The translations under genes and the position numbers were made by a program. This document shows positions 1-6,200 of a stretch of 6,892 bases of DNA, one piece after another. Source of the DNA: Gammaproteobacteria bacterium (GTDB lineage Bacteria; Pseudomonadota; Gammaproteobacteria; Methylococcales; Methylomonadaceae); the NCBI GenBank assembly GCA_024511045.1, contig JANEMG010000128.1:1-6892 (forward strand). The letters run 5' to 3'. Each line of letters begins with the position of its first letter. The first letter of the stretch is position 1. The notes under the pieces are model-generated. The model did no database searches. It was given only the letters and a program-made list of their open reading frames with translations, and was not told the origin of the DNA.

Positions 1-91
1 GCGTTATGCTTCCTCCAGGTTTTGCGTGAGCCAGTCGTTCAATATCTGGCGGGTTCGGAACAAAGGATAACTCCTTTTTGGAATATAATCA
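1..91. other. Unassigned stretch upstream of the prmB remnant
   Basis: I cannot name this stretch. Two reading frames stay open through it. On the minus strand, a frame ending in a TAA at 6-4 reads IPKRSYPLFRTRQ (codons from about 87 down to 46) and then ILNDWLTQNLEEA before the stop. This has the flavour of a protein C-terminus, and the basic/aromatic run followed by a terminal helix loosely recalls the tail of LysR-type regulators, though the spacing is off by one residue. On the plus strand, frame 1 is open from base 1 to a TAG at 127 and includes REPVVQYLAGSEQ, faintly like the PVxYL segment of glutamine methyltransferases. At most one of these is real. The similarity to prmB becomes clear only from about 82-92 onward. 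Confidence 0.2.
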
Positions 92-478
92 CATGGTACC
101 CGACATCTGGTCCATTCCGACCTGTTTAGCGGGTTACCGGAAAAAAAATATGCCATTATCGTCAGCAATCCACCCTATGTCGCCAGGGCCGAGTGGCAGC
201 AATTGCCAACGGAATACTTTGCCGAGCCAGAAATGGGTTTCGATGGCGGCGAGGATGGCCTGGACCTGGTCATCAGGATTCTGGCCCAGGCTGAAAAATA
301 CCTGTGCAATCACGGCATTCTGGTGGTCGAGGTGGGCAGCAGTGCGGAGACGCTGTAGAACCGCTTTCCGGAGGTGCCATTCTATTGGCTGGACTTCGAA
401 CGTGGCGGGGATGGCGTATTCCTGTTGACCGCCCAGCAGGTGCAGCAATTCACGCCCGTTTTTCAGAGCGCATTGTAA
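82..478 (+). pseudogene. prmB: Remnant of prmB, ribosomal protein uL3 glutamine methyltransferase
   Basis: PrmB uses S-adenosylmethionine to methylate a glutamine of ribosomal protein uL3. One frame here matches the C-terminal part of the family. It opens with HG (92-97), then SDLFSGLP (116-139), and reaches the diagnostic substrate-binding motif NPPYV (167-181). EYFAEPEMGFDGG, GILVVEVG, FPEVPFYW and GGDGVFLLTAQQ follow, ending at a TAA at 476-478. The gene is broken. The N-terminal part of a ~300-residue protein, including the AdoMet-binding motif I, is absent. The frame has stops at 68-70 and 86-88, and the spacing between NI (82-87) and HG suggests a small deletion. In addition, an in-frame TAG lies at 356-358, between VGSSAETL and NRFPEVP, where the homologous residue is normally polar. 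prmB directly upstream of aroC is the usual gammaproteobacterial order, which supports the identity. The exact 5' boundary is uncertain. Confidence 0.87.
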
Positions 479-521
479 CCGGGCCTGGCGCTCCATTTCG
501 AAGGCCTGTCCAGGTCACTGC

Positions 522-550
522 TCAACAAGAGCTTCTGTATAGGGTAGAAT
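522..550 (+). promoter_or_regulatory. Likely sigma-70 promoter for aroC
   Basis: A TAGAAT at 545-550 matches five of six bases of the -10 consensus. TCAACA at 522-527 matches four of six bases of the -35 consensus. The spacer is exactly 17 bases. Transcription would begin near 557, giving a leader of about 50 bases before the aroC ATG. The site lies after the last codon of the prmB remnant, so aroC would not depend on transcription through the dead gene. This is inferred from sequence match alone. Confidence 0.45.
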
Positions 551-606
551 GAGCGCTGCATCATTCATCGAAACACGCTGTTCAACTTGCGAATAAAAAC
601 AAACCA

Positions 607-1695
607 ATGTCTGGAAATTCAATCGGAAAGTTATTTACCGTCACCACCTTCGGGGAAAGCCATGGCCCTGCCCTGGGTTGCATCGTCGATGGCTGCCCTC
701 CCGGTTTGGCGCTGACGGAGGCGGATATTCAGCTGGACCTGGATCGTCGGCGACCAGGCAAATCCAGGCATACCACGCAGCGCCGGGAGCCGGATCAGGT
801 GAAAATACTCTCTGGTGTCTTTCAGGGAGTCACCACCGGCACGCCCATAGGGATGGTGATCGAAAATGTCGACCAGCGCTCCAAGGACTATTCAAAAATA
901 GCCGAGAGCTTCCGTCCAGGCCATGCCGACTACACCTACCAGCACAAGTATGGTTTTCGCGACTATCGGGGAGGAGGGCGCTCGTCGGCCAGAGAAACCG
1001 CGATGCGCGTCGCCGCAGGCGCCATCGCCAAGAAATATCTGCAGGAACATGCCGGTGTAGGGATCCGCGGCTATCTGGCCCAGTTGGGTCCCATCGCACT
1101 CGATGCCGTGAATTGGGACAGCATCGAAGAAAATGTGTTTTTCTGCCCCGACCCGAGCAAGGTGGAGGAACTGGAAAATTACATGGATGCCCTGCGCAAG
1201 GAAGGGAATTCCGTCGGCGCCAAGGTCAAAGTCGTCGCAACAGGCGTGCCCCCTGGCCTGGGGGAGCCGATCTTCGATCGCCTTGATGCCGATCTGGCCC
1301 AGGCATTGATGAGCATCAATGCGGTCAAGGGCGTCGAAATCGGCGATGGTTTTGCCTGTGTCGCCAGCAAAGGCACCGATTTCCGGGATGAAATCACCCC
1401 GGAAGGGTTTCTCAGCAATCATGCCGGCGGCATCCTTGGCGGCATTTCCAGTGGCCAGGATATCGTCGCCAGCATTGCCCTGAAGGCGACCTCCAGCCTG
1501 CGGCTGCCGGGCAAAAGCATCAATCTGCACGGCGAAGCCGTCGAGGTGGTTACCGAGGGCAGGCACGATCCCTGCGTGGGCATTCGCGCCACACCGATCG
1601 CCGAAGCGATGATGGCCATTGTCCTGATGGACCATCTGCTGCGGCATCGGGCGCAAAACTGCGATGTCGATGCCGGGCTGCCGATACTCCGATAA
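607..1695 (+). CDS. aroC: Chorismate synthase
   Basis: This cytoplasmic enzyme converts 5-enolpyruvylshikimate-3-phosphate to chorismate, the last shikimate-pathway step, using reduced FMN. The 362-residue length is normal for the family. The signatures are all present: GESHGPALGCIVDG (16-29), DRRRPG (46-51), RPGHADYTYQHKYG (103-116), RGGGRSSARET (121-131), INAVKGVEIGDGF (237-249), HAGGILGGISSGQ (272-284) and GRHDPCVGIRA (318-328). The two conserved histidines are at 19 and 106, and no key segment is missing. The ATG at 607 gives the family-typical N-terminus MSGNSIGKLF. No clear Shine-Dalgarno sequence precedes it, as the 15 bases upstream are A-rich. The remnant of prmB lies upstream, and a transporter gene starts 9 bases after the stop, so the two are probably co-transcribed from the promoter near 522-550. 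Confidence 0.98.
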   Translation: MSGNSIGKLFTVTTFGESHGPALGCIVDGCPPGLALTEADIQLDLDRRRPGKSRHTTQRREPDQVKILSGVFQGVTTGTPIGMVIENVDQRSKDYSKIAESFRPGHADYTYQHKYGFRDYRGGGRSSARETAMRVAAGAIAKKYLQEHAGVGIRGYLAQLGPIALDAVNWDSIEENVFFCPDPSKVEELENYMDALRKEGNSVGAKVKVVATGVPPGLGEPIFDRLDADLAQALMSINAVKGVEIGDGFACVASKGTDFRDEITPEGFLSNHAGGILGGISSGQDIVASIALKATSSLRLPGKSINLHGEAVEVVTEGRHDPCVGIRATPIAEAMMAIVLMDHLLRHRAQNCDVDAGLPILR

Positions 1696-1704
1696 CCGCC
1701 GGCG

Positions 1705-2877
1705 ATGCAGGCAATCCGCATTCCCTACTGGCGGCTGTCGGGATTTTATCTGTTCTATTTCGCGACCCTGGGCAGCTTTCTGCCCTTCTGGAGCCTGTTT
1801 CTCGAAGCGACGGGTTTCAATCCCGTAGAAATCGGGGAATTGTCGGCATTGCTGGTCGGCACGAAAATCATCGCCCCCAATTTGTGGGGATGGATTGCCG
1901 ACCATACCGGCAGGAGCATGCGCATCATCCGCATCGCGTCCCTGGCTGCGGCCTGCCTGTTTGTCGGATTTCTGATGGACAATTCCTATCTGTGGTTCGC
2001 CTGGGTGACGGTCGCCTTCAGTTTTTTCTGGAATGCCGCGCTGCCCCAGTTCGAGGCGGTCACGTTGTTTCACCTGCGGCAGCAGAGCCACCGCTACAGT
2101 CAAATCAGACTCTGGGGCTCGGTGGGCTTCATCGTTGCGGTGGTCGGCATAGGGCGATTGCTGGAGTCTTATGACATTGCCTCGCTGCCCTATGTCATCA
2201 TCGCCCTGCTGGTTTCCATCTGGCTGATTTCATTACTGACGCCTGAAGCCGCGATCATGCCCCATGGCGATGACCAGGTCGGCATTTTCGGCATCATCGG
2301 CAGATCCGAGGTGCTCGCCTTTTTCTGCGTCTATCTGCTGCTGCAGCTTGCCCACGGACCCTACTATGTGTTCTTTTCCATCTATTTGCATGATTTCCAA
2401 TATTCGACGTCGATCATTGGTTTTCTCTGGGCACTGGGCGTCATTGCGGAAATCTGTCTGTTCCTGGTGATGCGCCGCCTGTTGAAGCTGTTTTCTCTCA
2501 GACAGATTTTGCTGGCCAGTATACTGTTGAGTGTCGGCCGCTGGCTGCTGATTGCCTGGAAAGCGGACCATCTGGCGCTGCTGTTGTTCGCCCAGTTGCT
2601 GCATGCAGCGACTTTTGGCGCCGCCCACGTGGTTGCCATCCATCTGGTGCATGATTATTTCGGCAGCCGTCACCAGGGCAAAGGACAGGCATTGTACAGC
2701 AGCCTGAGCTTCGGACTGGGTGGCATGCTGGGCAGTCTGTACAGCGGTTACCTGTGGGAATCTTATGGGCCGCAGGTTGTCTATTCCCTGGCCGCGCTGG
2801 CCAGCAGCATCGCTTTTATTTTCGCGGCAATCTGGATCGGCAGGGCGCGCAAGCAGGAAAAAGCGGCTATTATATAG
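1705..2877 (+). CDS. MFS transporter of the HcaT-like (phenylpropionate permease) family
   Basis: A 390-residue inner-membrane protein with about twelve hydrophobic segments. It resembles Escherichia coli HcaT, the presumed 3-phenylpropionate permease, along its whole length. Matching points are FLPFWSLFL (25-33), a motif-A-like GWIADHTGR (62-70) between helices 2 and 3, YSQIRLWGSVGF (131-142), GFLWALGVIAEICLF (239-253), HAATFGAAHVVAIH (300-313) and QALYSSLSFGLGG (328-340). A basic tail (ARKQEK) ends the protein on the probable cytoplasmic side. The ATG at 1705 is the best start, because the hydrophobic N-terminus begins at once, but it has no strong ribosome binding site. It lies 9 bases after aroC, so translational coupling is likely. 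The substrate is not determined. The family link and the aroC neighbour make an aromatic or carboxylic acid plausible, but that is inference. Confidence 0.88.
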   Translation: MQAIRIPYWRLSGFYLFYFATLGSFLPFWSLFLEATGFNPVEIGELSALLVGTKIIAPNLWGWIADHTGRSMRIIRIASLAAACLFVGFLMDNSYLWFAWVTVAFSFFWNAALPQFEAVTLFHLRQQSHRYSQIRLWGSVGFIVAVVGIGRLLESYDIASLPYVIIALLVSIWLISLLTPEAAIMPHGDDQVGIFGIIGRSEVLAFFCVYLLLQLAHGPYYVFFSIYLHDFQYSTSIIGFLWALGVIAEICLFLVMRRLLKLFSLRQILLASILLSVGRWLLIAWKADHLALLLFAQLLHAATFGAAHVVAIHLVHDYFGSRHQGKGQALYSSLSFGLGGMLGSLYSGYLWESYGPQVVYSLAALASSIAFIFAAIWIGRARKQEKAAII

Positions 2878-2900
2878 ACAATTCAGGCTTATTCATTCAG

Positions 2901-2922
2901 TCCTTAATAAGGAAGAACAGTG
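2901..2922 (+). promoter_or_regulatory. exbB ribosome binding site inside a small inverted repeat
   Basis: AAGGA at 2909-2913 is a good Shine-Dalgarno sequence six bases before the GTG start at 2920, and it decides that start. It is the right arm of a perfect inverted repeat, TCCTTAATAAGGA (2901-2913). A five-base-pair hairpin with an AAT loop would mask the ribosome binding site. The stem is short and AT-rich, so its effect may be slight. Confidence 0.5.
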
Positions 2923-3534
2923 TTCGAACTCGTGAAAAGCGGCGGCTGGTTGATGCTGCCCATTATTTTATGTTCCATCGTTGCCATGGCGATCATTTGC
3001 GAACGGCTCTGGTCGCTGAAAAAAAACAAGGTCCTGCCGCCGGACCTGGTCCCGCAGGTATGGGCTCTGGCGCGGGAAAACAAACTGGATGCCGTCACCA
3101 TACGCCGCCTGAAAACCAGTTCGCCCCTTGGCGCCATTCTTGCCGCCGGCCTTGGCAACAGTCGCCATGGCCGGGAGATCATGAAGCAGAGCATCGAGGA
3201 TGTGGGCCGCCAGGCGGCGCACGAACTGGAGAGGTTTCTCAATACCCTGGGCACCATTGCCTCGATTACTCCCTTGCTGGGCTTGCTGGGCACCGTGGTG
3301 GGAATGATCAAGGTGTTCGCGGCGATCATGACCCATGGCGTCGGCGACCCGGGCATACTTGCCGGCGGCATTTCAGAGGCATTGATCACTACCGCGGCCG
3401 GATTGACGGTGGCAATACCGAGCCTGATGTTCCATCGCTATTTTGAAGGGCTGGTGGATGAGTATGTCCTGAATATGGAAGAGGAAGCACTGAAATTGAT
3501 CGATGTCATGCACGGCGATCGCGAGGAAGAATAA
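2920..3534 (+). CDS. exbB: ExbB/TolQ-family proton channel subunit
   Basis: ExbB-type proteins form the pentameric inner-membrane channel that, with ExbD, turns proton flow into work on TonB-like partners. This one has 204 residues. There is one hydrophobic helix near the N-terminus (about 10-29), a cytoplasmic domain (about 30-108), and two further helices (about 111-135 and 150-172). These carry the conserved segments TPLLGLLGTVVGMI (117-130) and ISEALITTAAGLTVAIP (151-167). The C-terminus is acidic and short. Translation starts at GTG 2920 behind a good Shine-Dalgarno sequence, and an ATG is not available there. The stop codon overlaps the exbD start by one base, so the two subunits are coupled. 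No tonB gene is in the window. The position upstream of lpxK matches Pseudomonas, where the pair is also separate from tonB. A TolQ-like role cannot be excluded. Confidence 0.93.
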   Translation: MFELVKSGGWLMLPIILCSIVAMAIICERLWSLKKNKVLPPDLVPQVWALARENKLDAVTIRRLKTSSPLGAILAAGLGNSRHGREIMKQSIEDVGRQAAHELERFLNTLGTIASITPLLGLLGTVVGMIKVFAAIMTHGVGDPGILAGGISEALITTAAGLTVAIPSLMFHRYFEGLVDEYVLNMEEEALKLIDVMHGDREEE

Positions 3535-3953
3535 TGAATTTTCGCCGCAGGAGAATGAAGACCGTGGAAATCACGTTGACGCCAATGATCGATGTGGTTT
3601 TCCTGCTGCTGATCTTTTTTATGGTGACCACGACTTTCAACCGGGAAACCGAACTGAAAATCAAGCTTCCCGAGGCGGAGGGTACGGAAAAAACAGAACA
3701 GCAGAAAGTGATCGAACTGACCATCGATGCCGATGGCGTTTATTACATCAACCAGCACCAGTTGATCAATCAAAAATTGTCGACCCTGAGAAAAGCGCTG
3801 CTGGAAGCGGCGGGGAATTCCCGCAACCTGCCGTTCATTATCAATGCCGATGCGAAAACGCCGCATCAATTCGTCATCAGTGCCTTGGATATAGCCGGGC
3901 AAATCGGTTTCACCCGGATCACCTTTACCGCGAAGGCGCCGTCCCGCCAGTAG
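3534..3953 (+). CDS. exbD: ExbD/TolR-family biopolymer transport protein
   Basis: ExbD is the partner of ExbB, with one membrane helix inside the channel and a periplasmic domain. The 139-residue protein begins with a basic cytoplasmic stretch (MNFRRRRMK). The signature LTPMIDVVFLLLIFFMV (15-31) follows, which includes the proton-carrying aspartate at position 20, equivalent to Asp25 of E. coli ExbD. The remainder forms the periplasmic domain, including a DADGVYYINQ stretch (about 65-74) and the family-typical INADAKTPHQFVI followed by a final ITFTA strand. The ATG at 3534 shares its A with the TAA of exbB (TAATG), a strong sign of translational coupling and fixed stoichiometry. The next gene, lpxK, starts 43 bases after the stop. 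The protein appears intact, and its specific energised partner is not known. Confidence 0.94.
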   Translation: MNFRRRRMKTVEITLTPMIDVVFLLLIFFMVTTTFNRETELKIKLPEAEGTEKTEQQKVIELTIDADGVYYINQHQLINQKLSTLRKALLEAAGNSRNLPFIINADAKTPHQFVISALDIAGQIGFTRITFTAKAPSRQ

Positions 3954-3996
3954 TCGCCGCATTGAACCACTGCCGCACCCGGTCAAGGGCACAACG

Positions 3997-5028
3997 TTGA
4001 GCAAGCACAGGCTGGAGCAATGGCTGAATGGCCTGTGGTATGGCAGCAGACTGAAAGTTCTCTGGCTGCTGCCGTGCACCGGCCTCTATCTGCTGGGCAT
4101 CACTTTGCGCCGGTTTTTTTATCGGACCGGCCTGTTGACCGTCAATGTTTTGCCGGTGCCAGTCATCATCGTCGGAAATATCACCGTTGGCGGTACCGGC
4201 AAGACGCCGCTGATCATCTGGCTTGCCCGGTTCCTGAAAAACGCCGGCTACCAGCCGGGCATCGTCAGCCGGGGCTATGGCGGGACTGCCCGGCAATGGC
4301 CGCAATGGGTGACACCGGACAGCGACCCGCACAGCAGCGGTGACGAGGCGTTGTTGATCGCCCGGCAGACGGGGTGTCCCACGGCAGTGGGTCCTTCACG
4401 CGCAGCCGCCGGAAGAATGCTGCTGCAGCGAGCTGGATGCGATGTCATCCTGTCTGATGATGGCCTGCAGCATTATGCACTGCACAGGGATATCGAGATT
4501 GTCGTGATCGATGCTGCACGGCGCCTTGGCAATGGTTTTTGTCTGCCGGCAGGGCCGCTGCGCGAGCCGGCACGTCGTTTGCAGCAGGTGGACCTGGTCA
4601 TAAGCAACGGGGGCAGGGCGGGGCAACATGGATTCGTCATGCAGGTGCATGCCGAATACGCAGTCAATCTGCTCACCGCTGAACAGAGAGAACTACACCA
4701 CTTTGCCCGGCAACCCTGCCATGCACTCGCCGGCATCGGCAATCCCGGGCGATTCTTCCATCTGCTCCGCGAGCATGGCATCGATTGCCGGCAGCATATT
4801 TTTCCCGATCATTATCATTACCATTCAGAGGACATCTGTTTTGCCGATCAGATGCCGGTGCTGATGACCGAAAAGGACGCCGTGAAATGCCATGATTTTG
4901 CGACGGACAGGCATTGGTATATACCGATAGAAGCTGAACCACAACCCGAATTTGCCGCCAGTCTCTTGAATCTGCTGGTTTCCCGATGCAACGGGACAGC
5001 TGAACGCGTTAACGATGCTGTCGATTGA
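3997..5028 (+). CDS. lpxK: Tetraacyldisaccharide 4'-kinase (lipid A synthesis)
   Basis: LpxK phosphorylates the 4' position of tetraacyldisaccharide-1-phosphate with ATP to give lipid IVA, at the cytoplasmic face of the inner membrane. The 343-residue protein has a hydrophobic N-terminal anchor (about 21-36). It then carries the P-loop GNITVGGTGKTP (60-71), SRGYGG (91-96), SDDGLQHY (153-160), FCLPAGPLRE (181-190), LAGIGNPGRFF (244-254) and MTEKDAVKC (290-298). All catalytic landmarks are present. The start chosen is TTG at 3997: AAGGG (3985-3989) lies seven bases upstream, and the N-terminus aligns with the E. coli protein up to its WxG-like segment. No ATG or GTG lies in frame at a suitable distance. 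The C-terminus extends slightly beyond E. coli LpxK. The gene follows exbD by 43 bases and ends the first gene block. Confidence 0.96.
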   Translation: MSKHRLEQWLNGLWYGSRLKVLWLLPCTGLYLLGITLRRFFYRTGLLTVNVLPVPVIIVGNITVGGTGKTPLIIWLARFLKNAGYQPGIVSRGYGGTARQWPQWVTPDSDPHSSGDEALLIARQTGCPTAVGPSRAAAGRMLLQRAGCDVILSDDGLQHYALHRDIEIVVIDAARRLGNGFCLPAGPLREPARRLQQVDLVISNGGRAGQHGFVMQVHAEYAVNLLTAEQRELHHFARQPCHALAGIGNPGRFFHLLREHGIDCRQHIFPDHYHYHSEDICFADQMPVLMTEKDAVKCHDFATDRHWYIPIEAEPQPEFAASLLNLLVSRCNGTAERVNDAVD

Positions 5029-5208
5029 GCGTCTCTGACCATTGCCAAAAACAACGTATTCGTCGACTGCCAGCACGGTATAATATTCCTGACACAGCGA
5101 CATTCAGAACAGTATCCGCCTCATCCGTCGGAGCGGGGCAGTTTTCAATACCGAATTTGCTGAATTGTATAAGCCTGTTGAAATCAGGCCATTCATAAGG
5201 AGAAAAAC
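5029..5208 (+). other. Intergenic leader with two small hairpins
   Basis: No gene is seen here. Besides the -10 hexamer, there are two inverted repeats. The first is CCGCCTC paired with GAGCGG (5117-5136), with one bulged base and an eight-base loop; it is followed at 5142 by only four T residues, so it is a poor terminator candidate. The second is GCCTG (5173-5177) paired with CAGGC (5185-5189) around a seven-base loop, ending seven bases before the strong ribosome binding site AAGGAG (5197-5202) of the next gene. The gap separates the exbB-exbD-lpxK block from the Trm112-kdsB block. Confidence 0.4.
5079..5084 (+). promoter_or_regulatory. Consensus -10 hexamer upstream of the Trm112-kdsB unit
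   Basis: A perfect TATAAT stands in the 180-base gap after lpxK. No good -35 hexamer is found 15-19 bases upstream, so the promoter may be weak or activator-dependent. A start near 5091 would leave a leader of about 118 bases before the GTG at 5209. A second, weaker candidate is TATAAG at 5168-5173. Confidence 0.35.
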
Positions 5209-5397
5209 GTGGATAAAAAATTACTGGATATTCTCGCATGCCCGTTGTGCAAGAGTCCTCTGATCTACAAAAAAGAACAGCAGGAACTGATCTGCAAAGC
5301 CGACCGGCTGGCCTTCCCCATTCGTGACGACATACCGGTCATGCTGGAAGATGAAGCCAGAAAATTGACCCTGCAGGAATACGACGCATTGTCCTGA
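5209..5397 (+). CDS. Trm112/YcaR-family small protein (UPF0434)
   Basis: A 62-residue protein of the Trm112-like family, close to E. coli YcaR, which lies next to kdsB there too. It begins LLDILACPLCKSPL (5-18), with the family's CPxC pair at C11 and C14. The segments ELICKADRLAFPIRDDIPVML follow (26-46, here given without a break), with one further cysteine at 29. Three visible cysteines make classical four-cysteine zinc binding unlikely, as in YcaR. Family members from other lineages stabilise methyltransferases, but the bacterial kdsB-linked form has no firmly assigned role that I know of. The start is GTG at 5209, six bases after AAGGAG, giving the family-typical MDxxLL N-terminus. Its TGA is one base before the kdsB ATG, so the two are almost certainly co-translated. 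Confidence 0.93.
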   Translation: MDKKLLDILACPLCKSPLIYKKEQQELICKADRLAFPIRDDIPVMLEDEARKLTLQEYDALS

Positions 5398-5398
5398 T

Positions 5399-6169
5399 AT
5401 GTCTGTCCCCTTCAAAGTGGTCATCCCGGCGCGTTATGCTTCGACCCGGCTGCCTGGCAAACCCTTGCTGGATATTGCCGGAAAGCCGATGATATTGCAT
5501 GTTTGCGACCGCGCGCTGCAGGCCAATGCCGAGCAGGTCATCGTCGCCACCGACGATGACAGAATTTTCAAGGCTGTGCGAAGTGCCGACGTCGAAGCGG
5601 TGATGACGCGGCCTGATCATCACAGCGGCACCGAGAGAATAGCGGAAGTCGCGAAAAAATATTCCTGGCGCGATTCCGATATCATCGTCAATCTGCAGGG
5701 TGACGAACCCTTGCTGCCGCCGGCTTATATTCAGGATGTCGCAGCTGCACTGGCACTTCAGCAACAGGCAGGCATCGCCACGCTGGCCGCGCCCATCGAG
5801 GATCCAGCAGAAGTGTTCAATGCCAATGCCGTGAAAGTCGTCGTCGATGGCAATGGCTATGCACTGTATTTCAGCCGCGCACCGATTCCCTGGGACCGGG
5901 ATCACTTTGACAGCAACCAGCAGACGCTGGCCGATACCAGCCAATACCTGCGGCATATCGGCCTGTATGCCTACCGGACCGGTTTTCTTCAGCGCTATGT
6001 GACCTGGCCTGCATCGATGCTGGAAAAAATCGAGGCATTGGAACAATTGCGCATACTTTGGCAGGGAGAGGCAATTCTCGTGAAAACGCTCCCAACAGCG
6101 CCTCTCGCCGGAGTGGACACCCCGGCGGATTTGCAACGGGTCATCAACATCCTTAAGCAAGGTGTTTGA
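5399..6169 (+). CDS. kdsB: 3-deoxy-manno-octulosonate cytidylyltransferase
   Basis: KdsB activates Kdo with CTP to give CMP-Kdo and pyrophosphate in the cytoplasm. CMP-Kdo then feeds the Kdo transferase that acts on lipid IVA, the product of LpxK. The 256-residue length is normal. Motifs in order are the nucleotide-binding loop IPARYASTRLPGKPL (9-23), VATDDD (49-54), the DHHSGTER segment (73-80), VNLQGDEP (97-104) with the metal-binding aspartate at 102, NANAVKVV (141-148), YFSRAPIPWDRD (157-168), LRHIGLYAYR (184-193), EALEQLR (212-218) and GVDTPADL (238-245). All match E. coli KdsB. The ATG at 5399 is one base after the Trm112 stop. The next gene starts 31 bases after the kdsB stop with its own ribosome binding site. 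Confidence 0.98.
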   Translation: MSVPFKVVIPARYASTRLPGKPLLDIAGKPMILHVCDRALQANAEQVIVATDDDRIFKAVRSADVEAVMTRPDHHSGTERIAEVAKKYSWRDSDIIVNLQGDEPLLPPAYIQDVAAALALQQQAGIATLAAPIEDPAEVFNANAVKVVVDGNGYALYFSRAPIPWDRDHFDSNQQTLADTSQYLRHIGLYAYRTGFLQRYVTWPASMLEKIEALEQLRILWQGEAILVKTLPTAPLAGVDTPADLQRVINILKQGV

Positions 6170-6200
6170 TGTTTCAGTTATTCCAGAGGGAGAACACAAC

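Noticed and set aside
356..358. The amber codon in prmB as a recoded residue (suppression or pyrrolysine).
   Set aside because: The gene also lacks its N-terminal half, so decay is the simpler explanation, and nothing in the window suggests recoding.
78..428. A 116-codon plus-strand frame over the prmB remnant.
   Set aside because: The prmB similarity lies in a different frame; this translation has no resemblance to a known family.
892..2103. A 403-codon open frame on the minus strand across aroC and the transporter gene.
   Set aside because: It is antisense to two clearly recognised genes, has no recognisable domain, and such frames are common opposite GC-rich coding sequence.
2754..3446. 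A 230-codon plus-strand frame over the end of the transporter gene and most of exbB.
   Set aside because: It runs in the wrong frame of two well-supported genes and its translation is low-complexity with no family resemblance.
6162..6200. An upstream in-frame start for the DUF4136 lipoprotein.
   Set aside because: It overlaps kdsB, would put 13 residues in front of the signal peptide, and the ATG at 6201 has a better ribosome binding site.
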